This document shows positions 8,984-17,610 of a stretch of DNA of 64,000 nucleotides, in pieces; position 1 is the stretch's first letter, and the number at the start of each line of letters is the position of its first letter. The notes beneath the pieces are model-generated. The model was not told where the DNA came from. It made no database searches and saw nothing but the letters and a program-made list of their open reading frames with translations. This stretch comes from an uncultured Acetatifactor sp. Its GTDB lineage: Bacteria > Bacillota > Clostridia > Lachnospirales > Lachnospiraceae. Position numbers and translations under genes: made by a program. The stretch covers positions 1 through 64,000 of the forward strand of contig CAJTOJ010000021.1 of assembly GCA_910577665.1 (NCBI GenBank), read 5' to 3'.

Positions 8984-10117
8984 ATGGGTAAAGACTTAAA
9001 GGGCAAGGAACTTGGAGTTGGTATCTGTCAAAGAAAGGATGGTTTATACACAGCACGATTTATTAGTAAGAGAACTGGTAAATCAGTTCAAAGATATTTC
9101 CCAAAGCTACAGGAGTGCCGTAAATGGTATGCGGATGCAAAATTTGAAGATGAGCATGGTGGTATCAATGCATCCGGGGATATGACAGTAACGGCATGGT
9201 TCAATTATTGGATTGAAAATATAAAAGGTGACAGTATAAGACCAAATACAATCAGAAATTATAAAGAGCGGTTTGAGCATAATATAAAGAAGTGTATTGG
9301 CAACATGATATTGTCGGAGGTAAAACCAATGCACTGTCAGAATGTTTTAAACCAGATGAAGAATGATTATAAGACATCTACCATATATCAAACAAGGATA
9401 GCGTTGTATTGTATGTTTGCTGATGCTGTTGAAAATGATGTAATCCTTAAAAATCCAGTAACAAAATCGGTAAAATATAATATTGGGAAAGAACCTAAGA
9501 AAGTCAGGGCATTAACCATTGACGAACAAAGGAAATTTCTTGAAATTGCCAAGAAGAGCAGCAATTATAATCAGTTTGCTTTCATTTTGCAGACAGGATT
9601 ACGGACAGGTGAGTTAATAGGTTTGAAATGGTCTGATATTGACTGGAAAAAGCGTGTCATACACATACAGAGAAGTATGGAGTATAGGTACAGTGCTGGT
9701 GAATGGCTAATTGGAGAACCAAAAAGTAAATCTGGTTATCGCGATGTACCGTTGACAGAAGAGGCGATTGCTATCTTGAAAAGGCAGAAAGAGAAGCTGA
9801 GAGAAATCAAAGTGATCAATATGCAGTTTAAAGAGTTTGTTTTTCTTTGCAGGAAAGGTGAACCAACAAAAAATTCAGCTTATGACACTACATTATTTAA
9901 ACTATGTGACAAAGCTGGTATTGAACGTTTCTCGATGCATGTTTTAAGACACACGATGGCGACAAGATGTATTGAAGGCGGGATGCGTCCTAAGACTTTA
10001 CAGGTAATTTTAGGTCATGCCAATGTAGGCATTACGATGAATTTATACGTCCATGTGACTGAAGATGAGAAGGTCAAAGAGGTGGAAAGAATCGAAAGTG
10101 CCTTAAAAATTGTGTAG
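8984..10117 (+). CDS. int: Tyrosine integrase, Tn916 type
   Basis: A 377-residue site-specific recombinase from ATG 8984, preceded by AAAGGAG; an earlier in-frame start at 8915 lacks such a site. The N-terminal part resembles the arm-binding domain of Tn916 integrases, followed by a SAM-like core-binding domain (MTVTAWFNYWIENIKGD). The catalytic domain has the expected residues: Arg in TGLRTGELIGLKW, Lys in PKSKSGYRDVPL, HVLRHTMATR, a second His in ILGHANVGIT, and Tyr in NLYVHV. All look intact, so the enzyme may be active. The gene ends 78 bases before ychF, marking the element's right edge. Confidence 0.92.
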   Translation: MGKDLKGKELGVGICQRKDGLYTARFISKRTGKSVQRYFPKLQECRKWYADAKFEDEHGGINASGDMTVTAWFNYWIENIKGDSIRPNTIRNYKERFEHNIKKCIGNMILSEVKPMHCQNVLNQMKNDYKTSTIYQTRIALYCMFADAVENDVILKNPVTKSVKYNIGKEPKKVRALTIDEQRKFLEIAKKSSNYNQFAFILQTGLRTGELIGLKWSDIDWKKRVIHIQRSMEYRYSAGEWLIGEPKSKSGYRDVPLTEEAIAILKRQKEKLREIKVINMQFKEFVFLCRKGEPTKNSAYDTTLFKLCDKAGIERFSMHVLRHTMATRCIEGGMRPKTLQVILGHANVGITMNLYVHVTEDEKVKEVERIESALKIV

Positions 10118-10130
10118 TGATTTGTGTAGT
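10110..10130 (+). repeat. Direct repeats at integrase 3' end, possible arm sites
   Basis: TTGTGTAGT occurs at 10110-10118 and again at 10122-10130, a 12-base period. The first copy contains the integrase stop codon. Tn916-type integrases bind short direct repeats near the element ends through their N-terminal domain, so these are candidate arm-type sites. No binding evidence exists here. Confidence 0.45.
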
Positions 10131-10149
10131 AAAAATATAGAGAAAGGCA

Positions 10150-10176
10150 GAAACCCTTGTAAATAGAGGGATTTCC
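10150..10176 (+). terminator. Hairpin between integrase and ychF
   Basis: GAAACCCT and AGGGATTTC can pair with one bulge around a nine-base loop. There is no T tract. It may be a weak terminator for the integrase or part of the attachment region; the exact junction between element and chromosome cannot be fixed without an empty-site sequence. Confidence 0.35.
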
Positions 10177-10194
10177 GTGCAGGTATAAAGAAAA

Positions 10195-11292
10195 ATGAAA
10201 CTAGGAATCGTAGGTCTGCCAAACGTGGGCAAAAGTACTCTCTTTAACTCTCTGACCAAGGCGGGAGCAGAATCTGCCAACTATCCTTTCTGCACCATTG
10301 ACCCAAATATCGGGATTGTGGCGGTACCGGATGAACGGTTGAAGCTTCTGGGGGACATGTACCAGTCGAAGAAGGTCACCCCGGCGGTGATAGAATTTGT
10401 GGACATTGCCGGCCTGGTGAAAGGAGCCTCCAAGGGAGAAGGACTGGGGAACCAGTTCTTAAGCAACATCCGGGAGGTGGATGCCATCGTCCATGTGGTG
10501 AGGTGTTTTGAGGACACGAATGTGATCCATGTGGATGGCAGCATTGATCCCCTGCGGGATATTGAGACCATTAACCTGGAACTGATTTTCTCCGATCTGG
10601 AAGTACTGGAGAGAAGGATCGCCAAGGTGGGCAAGGTGGCCAGGATGGACAAGACTTATGCCAGGGAGTATGCTCTTTTAGAGAGGCTGAAGGAACACCT
10701 GGAGAGCGGGAAGCTGGCCAAGACCATCCAGACGGAGGACGAGGAAGAGCTGGCCCTGTTGAAAGAGTTCAATCTGCTGACCTATAAGCCGGTGATCTAT
10801 GCCGCTAATGTGGCAGAGGATGATCTGGCAGATGATGCCGCATCCAATGGGATGGTGGCGAAGGTGCGGGAGTTTGCAGCTGCAGAGGACAGTGAGGTGT
10901 TTGTGATCTGTGCCCAGATCGAGCAGGAGATCTCCGAACTGGATGAGGAGGAGAAAGCCATGTTCCTGGAGGAGCTGGGATTAAAAGAGTCAGGCCTGGA
11001 GAAACTGATCAAGGCCAGCTATCACATTCTGGGGCTGATGAGCTTCCTGACAGCCGGAGAGGATGAGACCAGGGCCTGGACCATTAGGATCGGTACCAAG
11101 GCGCCCCAGGCGGCGGGAAAGATCCATTCTGATTTTGAGAGGGGATTTATCAAGGCCGAGGTGGTGAATTACAAGAATTTGTTAGAGCAGGGGTCGCTGG
11201 CCGCTGCCAGGGAAAAGGGGCTGGTAGGCATCGAGGGGAAAGATTATGTAGTGCAGGATGGGGATGTGATCCTGTTTAGGTTCAACGTGTAA
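10195..11292 (+). CDS. ychF: Ribosome-associated ATPase YchF (OLA1 family)
   Basis: A 365-residue Obg-related P-loop protein that prefers ATP to GTP in studied relatives and is linked to oxidative-stress control. The G1 loop GLPNVGKST is at residues 7-15 and the DIAG switch motif follows near 70. A C-terminal TGS domain (TAGEDETRAWTIRIGTKAPQ) ends the protein, and length is normal. The ATG at 10195 is preceded only by AAAGAAAA, a weak ribosome binding site. The integrated element ends less than 80 bases upstream, so the native promoter and leader may have been displaced. Confidence 0.95.
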   Translation: MKLGIVGLPNVGKSTLFNSLTKAGAESANYPFCTIDPNIGIVAVPDERLKLLGDMYQSKKVTPAVIEFVDIAGLVKGASKGEGLGNQFLSNIREVDAIVHVVRCFEDTNVIHVDGSIDPLRDIETINLELIFSDLEVLERRIAKVGKVARMDKTYAREYALLERLKEHLESGKLAKTIQTEDEEELALLKEFNLLTYKPVIYAANVAEDDLADDAASNGMVAKVREFAAAEDSEVFVICAQIEQEISELDEEEKAMFLEELGLKESGLEKLIKASYHILGLMSFLTAGEDETRAWTIRIGTKAPQAAGKIHSDFERGFIKAEVVNYKNLLEQGSLAAAREKGLVGIEGKDYVVQDGDVILFRFNV

Positions 11293-11435
11293 GCAGGAAG
11301 GGAAGGAAGGGGTTCAAGGTTAGGCAGCCCTATGTTGCTGCCAGCCGCGAAGCTGTGAACGGTCATGTTAGTATCTGTGCGCTGTCTGTCACAAAGCCAC
11401 TTGTGTGTATAGGGCAACGCAGAAACGGGGTTTAT

Positions 11436-12305
11436 ATGAATGCAGGCGATATAGCCTTTCCAAATCTGGGAATATATCTACAGAACGTGCCAAAATCATT
11501 TTCTGTGTTTGGCTTTGAGATAGCCTTCTACGGACTGCTTATTGGCACTGGCGTGCTGGCAGGGATCTTGATGGCAGTATATATGGCGAAGCGGTCCGGT
11601 CAGAATCCGGATCTTTACTGGGACTTTGCCATTTATGCGGTGATTTTTTCCATCATAGGCGCCAGGATCTATTATGTGATATTTGCGTGGGATTACTACA
11701 AGGATAATCTGCTTAATATCTTCAATACCAGACAGGGGGGAATGGCCATCTATGGTGGTGTGATTGCAGCGTTTATCACTTTGTTCATCTATGCGAAGAT
11801 CAAGAAGCAAAGTGCCTTGCTGATTGGGGATACTGCCATGCCTGGACTGCTTCTGGGCCAGATCATCGGCAGGTGGGGGAACTTCATGAACCGGGAAGTG
11901 TTCGGGGAATACTATGACGGACTTTTTTCCATGCAGCTTCCCATTGCAGCTGTCCGAGCCAGGGATATCTCGGAGAATATAGCCACCCATATCCCGGAAG
12001 GGGCCAATTATATCAATGTGCATCCCACTTTCCTGTATGAGGGCGTATGGAACCTGGGGGTGCTTGTGCTGGTGCTTCTATACTGGAAGCACAGGAAATT
12101 TAACGGAGAGATCTGTCTGCTGTATTTTGCAGGATATGGCCTGGGACGTTTCTTTATTGAAGGGATCCGGACAGACACTCTCTTTCTGCCTGGTACTACG
12201 GTGCCCGTATCCCAGGTTCTGAGTCTGGTGATGGTGGTGTTCGCCGTGGCAGCAGACGTGGCAGTAAGGCTGCGGATGAGAAAAAAGATGGACCGGAAGG
12301 TATAA
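11436..12305 (+). CDS. lgt: Prolipoprotein diacylglyceryl transferase
   Basis: A 289-residue membrane enzyme that attaches diacylglycerol to the lipobox cysteine of lipoproteins. The family signature GRWGNFMNREVFG begins near residue 144, and HPTFLYEG occurs near 195. Several hydrophobic segments span the protein. I chose ATG 11436 (MNAGDIAFPNLGIYL) because this matches the family N-terminus; the frame is open further upstream. A lipoprotein substrate candidate lies at 48632 in the same window. Before it, 11331-11350 forms a small GGCAGC hairpin of unclear role. Confidence 0.95.
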   Translation: MNAGDIAFPNLGIYLQNVPKSFSVFGFEIAFYGLLIGTGVLAGILMAVYMAKRSGQNPDLYWDFAIYAVIFSIIGARIYYVIFAWDYYKDNLLNIFNTRQGGMAIYGGVIAAFITLFIYAKIKKQSALLIGDTAMPGLLLGQIIGRWGNFMNREVFGEYYDGLFSMQLPIAAVRARDISENIATHIPEGANYINVHPTFLYEGVWNLGVLVLVLLYWKHRKFNGEICLLYFAGYGLGRFFIEGIRTDTLFLPGTTVPVSQVLSLVMVVFAVAADVAVRLRMRKKMDRKV

Positions 12306-12429
12306 AGCTGGTACAGAAGATAAGTGCTGGAGCATCTTTCCGGGGAAATCTGTGTGGAGAAAATCGCAGGAGAGATTTTCCTGTCTCCAGACCAAAGGAT
12401 GTGGGAGTGCGTATGGGATCCCCCTGTTA

Positions 12430-12530
12430 TTCCCGCGAGCAATGAGCCAAGCGGTCGTGCTTGCACGGCCTGTTGGCGAATGCCGCGAGGGTCAAATACC
12501 CCGCTGCTTGCAGCGGGGTATTTGATTATG
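12430..12530 (+). repeat. Double-hairpin repeat element
   Basis: Two hairpins with CTTG loops lie side by side. The first pairs GCCAA and GGTCGTG (446-450, 453-459) with CACGGCC and TTGGC (464-470, 473-477). The second is a perfect 15-base-pair stem from TCAAATACCCCGCTG (12492-12506) to its complement at 12511-12525. A related CTTG hairpin occurs at 55233-55252. This suggests a dispersed REP-like or terminator-like element. Short reading frames across it are not convincing genes. Confidence 0.7.
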
Positions 12531-12790
12531 AGATAGCAGATGCTTATGTACCTGGCAGGAACCAGATCAGGGTGGAGGTACCCACCACCCTGGCCCATGC
12601 CCTGTGTGACGGCTTTTCCAGGAATATGGTGGTGGTTTCCGAAGGACTGGACGGTCCTATGCAATTCATATAGAAAATATGCCAGCCCAAATGGGAAACC
12701 GTTTTTTTTCATATTTTAGGTATTTTGGCAAATCATAGATATGCGTTCTGTAGAGCCGTCCATCTACCATATCTTGTGGCATAAACTGAT
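12531..12790. other. Intergenic stretch without recognisable gene
   Basis: Between the repeat element and the mraZ upstream terminator there is no convincing coding sequence on either strand. A T-rich run (12702-12716) is present without a clear stem. Confidence 0.6.
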
Positions 12791-12826
12791 AAAACGTCCT
12801 GTTGTGTGACAGCAGGGCGTTTTTTT
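12791..12826 (+). terminator. Terminator upstream of the division cluster
   Basis: An eleven-base-pair stem, ACGTCCTGTTG with CAGCAGGGCGT, encloses the loop TGTGA and is followed by seven T residues. It separates upstream transcription from the mraZ promoter. Confidence 0.8.
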
Positions 12827-12834
12827 GATGCAAT

Positions 12835-12841
12835 TTCGACA
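12835..12841 (-). promoter_or_regulatory. Spo0A-like box upstream of mraZ
   Basis: TTCGACA is the exact complement of the 0A box TGTCGAA, and the flanks (ATTTCGACAAAAC) extend the match. It ends 11 bases before the -35 element. A seven-base match is expected several times by chance in 64 kb, so this rests on its position. Confidence 0.4.
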
Positions 12842-12852
12842 AAACATTCTCC

Positions 12853-12881
12853 TTGTCAAATTCTTAAGAATATATTACAAT
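12853..12881 (+). promoter_or_regulatory. Sigma-A promoter of the mraZ cluster
   Basis: TTGTCA (12853-12858) and TACAAT (12876-12881) are separated by exactly 17 bases. It is placed to drive mraZ and the downstream division genes. Confidence 0.8.
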
Positions 12882-12887
12882 CTATTA

Positions 12888-12929
12888 AAAGTGGGATGGA
12901 TATGGCATAAATACCCATAAAGTGGGATG
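12888..12929 (+). promoter_or_regulatory. Two MraZ-like operator boxes
   Basis: AAAGTGGGATG occurs at 12888-12898 and 12919-12929, 31 bases apart, just downstream of the promoter. MraZ proteins bind direct repeats containing a GTGG core upstream of their own gene, so autoregulation is likely. The wide spacing of about three helical turns is unusual compared with the closely packed boxes described in other bacteria. Confidence 0.6.
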
Positions 12930-13001
12930 AAAACCCATGGGTGAGATACAAAAGGGTCATTTCCTGTGGCAGACCTACTTTTTGACGGGTGGTGATTGCA
13001 A

Positions 13002-13433
13002 ATGTTCATGGGCAGATACAATCATACGATTGATCCGAAGGGCAGGTTGAGCATTCCGGCAAAATACCGTGAGATTCTGGGAGATGAATTCGTGGTGTCG
13101 AAGGGGATGGATGGCTGCTTATTTGTGTATGCCAATGATGCGTGGAAGGCCTTTGAAGAAAAACTGGCGTCACTACCACTGATCAACGAGGAAGCAAGAC
13201 AGTTTGCAAGGTTCTTTCTGTCCGGAGCCATGTGTGTGACCGTGGACAAGCAGGGGCGTATCCTGATGCCCACAGATCTCAGGGAATTCGCAGGGCTGGA
13301 AAAAGATGTGGTTCTGGCTGGTGTGGGCAGCAAGATCGAGATCTGGAGCCTTGAAAAGTGGAATGAGAACAACAGCAAGGTGGATATCAACAAGATTTCA
13401 CAGGGTATGATGAACCTGGGACTGACAATTTAG
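13002..13433 (+). CDS. mraZ: Transcriptional regulator MraZ
   Basis: A 143-residue protein of two SpoVT-AbrB-like repeats: MFMGRYNHTIDPKGRLSIPAKYRE at the N-terminus written in part here as GRYNHTIDPKGR, and a second copy near residue 70 (TVDKQGRILMP). MraZ forms a ring and binds GTGG repeats upstream of its own operon. I chose ATG 13002, with GGTGG seven bases upstream, because family members begin MFMG; a TTG at 12996 is possible. It is the first gene of the division cluster, and candidate operator boxes are visible at 12888-12929. Confidence 0.95.
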   Translation: MFMGRYNHTIDPKGRLSIPAKYREILGDEFVVSKGMDGCLFVYANDAWKAFEEKLASLPLINEEARQFARFFLSGAMCVTVDKQGRILMPTDLREFAGLEKDVVLAGVGSKIEIWSLEKWNENNSKVDINKISQGMMNLGLTI

Positions 13434-13476
13434 GCTTTGCAGGGCTGTACATAGGAGAATACGAGAGGATACAGAC

Positions 13477-14412
13477 ATGGAATTATCCCATTACTCCGTT
13501 TTGCTCAAGGAGACCATCGAACAACTCCATATCAAGCCGGACGGTATCTATGTGGATGGTACCTTAGGAGGGGGCGGACATGCCTGGCAGGTATGCAGCA
13601 GACTGGAAGACGGCCATTTCTATGGGATCGACCAGGACGATGCGGCCATACATTCTGCAGGGGAGAGGCTTGCTTCTTTTGGGGAAAAAGTGACCATTCT
13701 GCATGACAATTACTGTAATATGCGTGCCGCCCTGGCAGCTTGCGGAGTAGGGCAGGTAGATGGCATTGTGCTGGATCTGGGGGTGTCCTCCTACCAGTTT
13801 GACAATGGGGAGAGGGGATTCTCCTACCGGTTCGATGCACGTCTGGACATGCGGATGGACCGCAGGCAGGCGCTGACAGCGGCAGACATTGTGAATGGAT
13901 ATACACAGGAAGAACTGTTCCGGGTGATCCGGGACTACGGGGAGGATCCCTTTGCACAGAACATTGCCAGACATATTGTACGGGCCAGGCAGGAACAGCC
14001 CATAGAGACCACGTTCCAGTTAAATGAGGTCATAAAAGCGGCCATCCCGGCGAAGATGCGGCAGAACGGACATCCTTCCAGACAGACTTTCCAGGCGCTT
14101 CGGATCGAGTGTAATGGGGAACTGGATGCATTGAAGAATTCCCTGGACGATATGATCGGTCTTCTGCAGCCAGGGGGAAGGCTGTGCATCATCACTTTCC
14201 ATTCCCTGGAAGACCGGCTCGTGAAGAATGTATTCCGGGAAAATGAGAACCCGTGTACCTGTCCTAAGACATTTCCGGTGTGTGTGTGCGGCAGGAAGCC
14301 CAAGGGAAGAGTGGTCACCAGGAAGCCGGTTCTTCCCGGTGAGAAGGAATTGGCAGAGAACAGCCGGTCGAGGAGCGCGAAGCTGCGTGTCTTCGAGAAA
14401 GCCGGTACATAG
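13477..14412 (+). CDS. rsmH: 16S rRNA m4C1402 methyltransferase RsmH
   Basis: A 311-residue SAM-dependent methyltransferase acting on 16S rRNA C1402. The SAM motif VDGTLGGGGHA is near residue 27, with VLDLGVSSYQFD and RGFSYRFDARLDMRMD following, all family signatures. The C-terminal part carries IITFHSLEDRLVK and a cysteine-rich CTCPKTFPVCVCG segment seen in Firmicute members. The start at 13477 follows AGAGG eight bases upstream. It lies 43 bases after mraZ in the classical order. Confidence 0.96.
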   Translation: MELSHYSVLLKETIEQLHIKPDGIYVDGTLGGGGHAWQVCSRLEDGHFYGIDQDDAAIHSAGERLASFGEKVTILHDNYCNMRAALAACGVGQVDGIVLDLGVSSYQFDNGERGFSYRFDARLDMRMDRRQALTAADIVNGYTQEELFRVIRDYGEDPFAQNIARHIVRARQEQPIETTFQLNEVIKAAIPAKMRQNGHPSRQTFQALRIECNGELDALKNSLDDMIGLLQPGGRLCIITFHSLEDRLVKNVFRENENPCTCPKTFPVCVCGRKPKGRVVTRKPVLPGEKELAENSRSRSAKLRVFEKAGT

Positions 14413-14586
14413 GCAGTCCCCGGAGTATGTCGGCTGGCATTCCTCCCATGGATTGTTATATCCAGAAGAAAACAGATGCAGCGTGCCTGGCGGGAGCTTG
14501 TCTTACGCGAAACCAGTCTGTGCCGTCTTGGATGGCACTTACGCTGAAACGGCATCACAGGAAGTTTGAGGAAAGCAGGTATAGAA

Positions 14587-15093
14587 ATGAGTCAGCAACA
14601 GAGAGGCAGGACATACAGAAAGACCACATATGAAGACAGACAGGCTTCTGGGAGAAGGGATCCCAGAGGAGAATATATACATGGGAATACCGTCAGAAAA
14701 GCAGATATCCAGAGCCAGATGGACACACCGCCCAGAAAAAAGGCGGCACCTGCAGTGCGCAAGAACCGGGACAGGGCACACCATATGAGCATGGGGTATG
14801 TGCTGTTTCTGGCCACGGCCATGTGTGCGGCGGCTTTTATCCTGGTGAATTACATCCAGCTGCAGTCGGACCTGATCAACATGACAAAATACGTGGCCAG
14901 CAAGGAAAGCGAGCTGAACAGCTTAAAGCTTGCCAATGACGAGGAATACCACCGGATCGTGAACAGCATCGACTTGGAGGAGATCAAGCGTGTGGCCATC
15001 GGGGAACTGGGAATGGTGTATGCCCGGGAGGGGCAGATTGTGCCCTATACCAATGATACCAATGACTATATGCGCAAAGCTACAGGAAAATAA
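14587..15093 (+). CDS. ftsL: Cell-division protein FtsL-like
   Basis: A 168-residue bitopic membrane protein. The N-terminal 60 residues are basic and cytoplasmic, one membrane segment follows (MGYVLFLATAMCAAAFILV), then a short coiled coil (ASKESELNSLKLANDEEYHRI) outside. FtsL partners DivIC and DivIB at the septum and helps recruit the transpeptidase encoded next. Family sequences are poorly conserved; the call rests on topology and on the position between rsmH and the PBP gene. I chose ATG 14587 over an upstream frame start at 14566. The preceding 174 bases hold nothing I recognise. Confidence 0.82.
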   Translation: MSQQQRGRTYRKTTYEDRQASGRRDPRGEYIHGNTVRKADIQSQMDTPPRKKAAPAVRKNRDRAHHMSMGYVLFLATAMCAAAFILVNYIQLQSDLINMTKYVASKESELNSLKLANDEEYHRIVNSIDLEEIKRVAIGELGMVYAREGQIVPYTNDTNDYMRKATGK

Positions 15094-15238
15094 ACGTTGC
15101 CTGTATGACGCCGCATGGAACCATTCCCTGTGAAGCCCTGCTGTGCGGATACCTGGAATGGCAGGATGGCCAGGCAGGGTATGGGATATGTGTCAGGAAC
15201 TACCGGAAAACATCCGGCAGTCTGAAAGAGGTGTGAAT

Positions 15239-17521
15239 TTGGTCAGACAAAGAAGACAATCAAGACAGCCTGGAAAGCGAAAGCCGAAAAAGAACAGATT
15301 TTCCATCAAGATGCAGAAAAAGCTTCTGGTACTGTACATCGCTGTGCTGCTGGCCTTTGCAGGGCTGACCGCCAGGCTTGTGTGGATCACCCGGGAGAAT
15401 GAGACGGAATACCAGAAACAGGTACTTTCCCAGCAGAAATATGATTCATCCACCATTCCTTACAGGAGAGGTGACATTGTGGATGTGAAGGGAACAAAGC
15501 TGGCTACCAGTGAGAAGGTATACAATCTGGTCATTGATGCGGCTGTGATGCTGTATGATGAAAAGAAGCAGCAGAGATACTTAGAGCCTACCCTGGAGGC
15601 ACTGGGGCGGAACTTTGAACTGGACATCGCCCAGATCCGCCAGTATGTATTGGATCATCCCAAGTCTTCCTGGTATGTACCCCTGAGGCGTCTGACCTAT
15701 GACCAGATCAGCGCCTTTCTGGAGGAGCAGCAGGCGGAGAAGAGTATGATCAGGGGGGTATGGTTTGAGGAGGAGTATAAGCGTATCTATCCTTACGGAT
15801 CCCTGGCGGCGGATGCCATCGGCTTCACCACTTCGGACGGCCAGGGCAGTTACGGCATGGAGGAATACTACGATGACGTGCTGCGTGGGGTGGATGGCAG
15901 GGAATACGGCTATCTCAATGATGATCTGACCCTGGAGCGGACGGTGAAAGCGGCAGTGGACGGGTACAACGTCCATTCTACTATTGATGCAAACGTGCAG
16001 ATGATGGTGGAAAAAAACCTGGAGAAATTCATGACGGAATACAAGGATGGCTTCAAGGAGGGAAACGGTGCGGAAAACATCGGCTGCATCATGATGTGGG
16101 TCAATACCGGGGAGATCCTGGCCATGGCCAGTACACCGGGGTATGATCTAAATGATACCCGCAATCCCCAGGCGCTGCTGGGTTCCCCTATGGTGGAGCA
16201 GATCACCAATGCAAACGGGTACTTTGAGATCCGCAAGAACGGCCAGGTGATCAACCAGGCCGTTCTGGATGCCATGGATGATGAACAGCTCTATCTGAAC
16301 CTGAACAATCTCTGGAAGAATTTCTGTATCACCAACACCTATGAGCCTGGTTCCACGGTGAAGCCTTTTACCGTGGCAGCCGCCCTGGAGAAAGGGATCA
16401 TCTCGCCGGATGCCACCTATGACTGTACAGGCTTTCTGGAGGTGGGCGGGTATAAGATCAAATGCCATAACAGGACGGAAGGGATGCTGACACTGGAACA
16501 GGCTGTGGCAAAATCCTGCAATGTGGCCCTAATGAAAATCGGCCTGCAGATGGGGGCAGAGGAATTCTGTGATTACCAGAAGATCTTCAACTTCGGACTT
16601 AGGACCAATATTGATCTGGCCGGGGAGTCCAGGACAGATTCCCTGATATACACAGCGGACAGCATGGGCCCCACAGATCTGGCTACCAACGCCTTCGGGC
16701 AGAATTTCAATGTATCCATGATCCAGGTGATCACAGGATTCTGTTCCTTGATCAATGGAGGGTATTATTACGAGCCGCATATGGTAGACAAGATCACCAA
16801 TGCCAGCGGTGCAACGGTGAAGAACATAGAGCCGCGGGTACTGAAACAGACCATCTCGGAGGGCACCTCCGCTTACATCAGACAGTTCTGCAAAGCCGTA
16901 GTGGACAGCGGAACCGGCAAGACTGCCAGGCCGGCTGGCTATGCCATTGGTGGCAAGACAGGCACCGGGGAGACCATTGACCAGAATACCCATAAGAGAT
17001 CTGAGGATGATCATGTGGTATCCTTTATCGGCTATGCGCCGGCAGACGATCCTCAGATTGCCATCTATGTGGTGGTGGACAGGCCCAATGTGGAGAAACA
17101 GGGTAATGCCAGATATGCCACAGGGATCGTAAGGGATATCCTGACGGAAGCCCTGCCCTATCTGAACATCTTTATGACAGAGGAACTAAGTGAAGAGGAG
17201 ATCAGGGAACTGGAAGAAAGACAGCTGGAGAACACGAACCGGTACACCAAGACGCCGGAAGGGGATGCCCTGGACTCTACAGAGGAAGGCGATGGGAACC
17301 AGCCACCTGCAGGGGAAGGCACAGGGGACACGCCTGATTCGGGCGTGCCATCGGATTCTGGCAATACAGTCCCCATTGGGCTGACATATCCCATAGACCC
17401 GGTGAGTGGATACCGTGTGGATCCCGAGACAGGAGATAAATTTGACCCGGTGGAGGGATTCTGGGTGGAAGGAGGGAATGTACTGGATACAGAAGTGCCT
17501 GTGGGGCCGGTGGGGCAGTAA
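15239..17521 (+). CDS. Class B penicillin-binding protein, FtsI/PBP2B type
   Basis: About 760 residues from a TTG at 15239 with AGAGG seven bases before; upstream in-frame starts exist, so the start is uncertain. A basic cytoplasmic tail precedes one membrane segment (LLVLYIAVLLAFAGLTARLVW), the dimerisation domain (RRGDIVDVKGTKLATS) and the transpeptidase domain. Active-site motifs are complete: STVK near residue 372, SCN near 426 and KTG near 573. The C-terminus is an acidic, Pro/Gly-rich tail without PASTA domains. It cross-links septal peptidoglycan with FtsW, encoded downstream. A second class B PBP follows immediately. Confidence 0.92.
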   Translation: MVRQRRQSRQPGKRKPKKNRFSIKMQKKLLVLYIAVLLAFAGLTARLVWITRENETEYQKQVLSQQKYDSSTIPYRRGDIVDVKGTKLATSEKVYNLVIDAAVMLYDEKKQQRYLEPTLEALGRNFELDIAQIRQYVLDHPKSSWYVPLRRLTYDQISAFLEEQQAEKSMIRGVWFEEEYKRIYPYGSLAADAIGFTTSDGQGSYGMEEYYDDVLRGVDGREYGYLNDDLTLERTVKAAVDGYNVHSTIDANVQMMVEKNLEKFMTEYKDGFKEGNGAENIGCIMMWVNTGEILAMASTPGYDLNDTRNPQALLGSPMVEQITNANGYFEIRKNGQVINQAVLDAMDDEQLYLNLNNLWKNFCITNTYEPGSTVKPFTVAAALEKGIISPDATYDCTGFLEVGGYKIKCHNRTEGMLTLEQAVAKSCNVALMKIGLQMGAEEFCDYQKIFNFGLRTNIDLAGESRTDSLIYTADSMGPTDLATNAFGQNFNVSMIQVITGFCSLINGGYYYEPHMVDKITNASGATVKNIEPRVLKQTISEGTSAYIRQFCKAVVDSGTGKTARPAGYAIGGKTGTGETIDQNTHKRSEDDHVVSFIGYAPADDPQIAIYVVVDRPNVEKQGNARYATGIVRDILTEALPYLNIFMTEELSEEEIRELEERQLENTNRYTKTPEGDALDSTEEGDGNQPPAGEGTGDTPDSGVPSDSGNTVPIGLTYPIDPVSGYRVDPETGDKFDPVEGFWVEGGNVLDTEVPVGPVGQ

Positions 17522-17610
17522 AGAAAGATACAAAATGCAAAAACCGTTTGGAATTCATAACCTTGCAGACTGGGGAATACAGTATATCAAGATCTTTTTG
17601 AGAGGCTTGT

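Larger units (their letters stand above)
565..10180 (+). mobile_element. Right part of an integrated phage-like or conjugative element
   Basis: The segment holds a small putative regulator, a zinc-ribbon protein, a giant tape-measure protein, an excisionase and a Tn916-type integrase, all on the plus strand. By eye it is much richer in A and T than the DNA from ychF onward. The integrase lies at the right end, next to the housekeeping gene ychF, as in many integrated elements. No capsid, portal, terminase, lysis or conjugation gene is visible. The left boundary is not in the window, so it may be the tail of a large element or a small degenerate one. Confidence 0.6.

Noticed and set aside
12324..12673. 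Short open frames across the double-hairpin repeat
   Set aside because: They run through the palindromes, lack ribosome binding sites and have no protein-like features.
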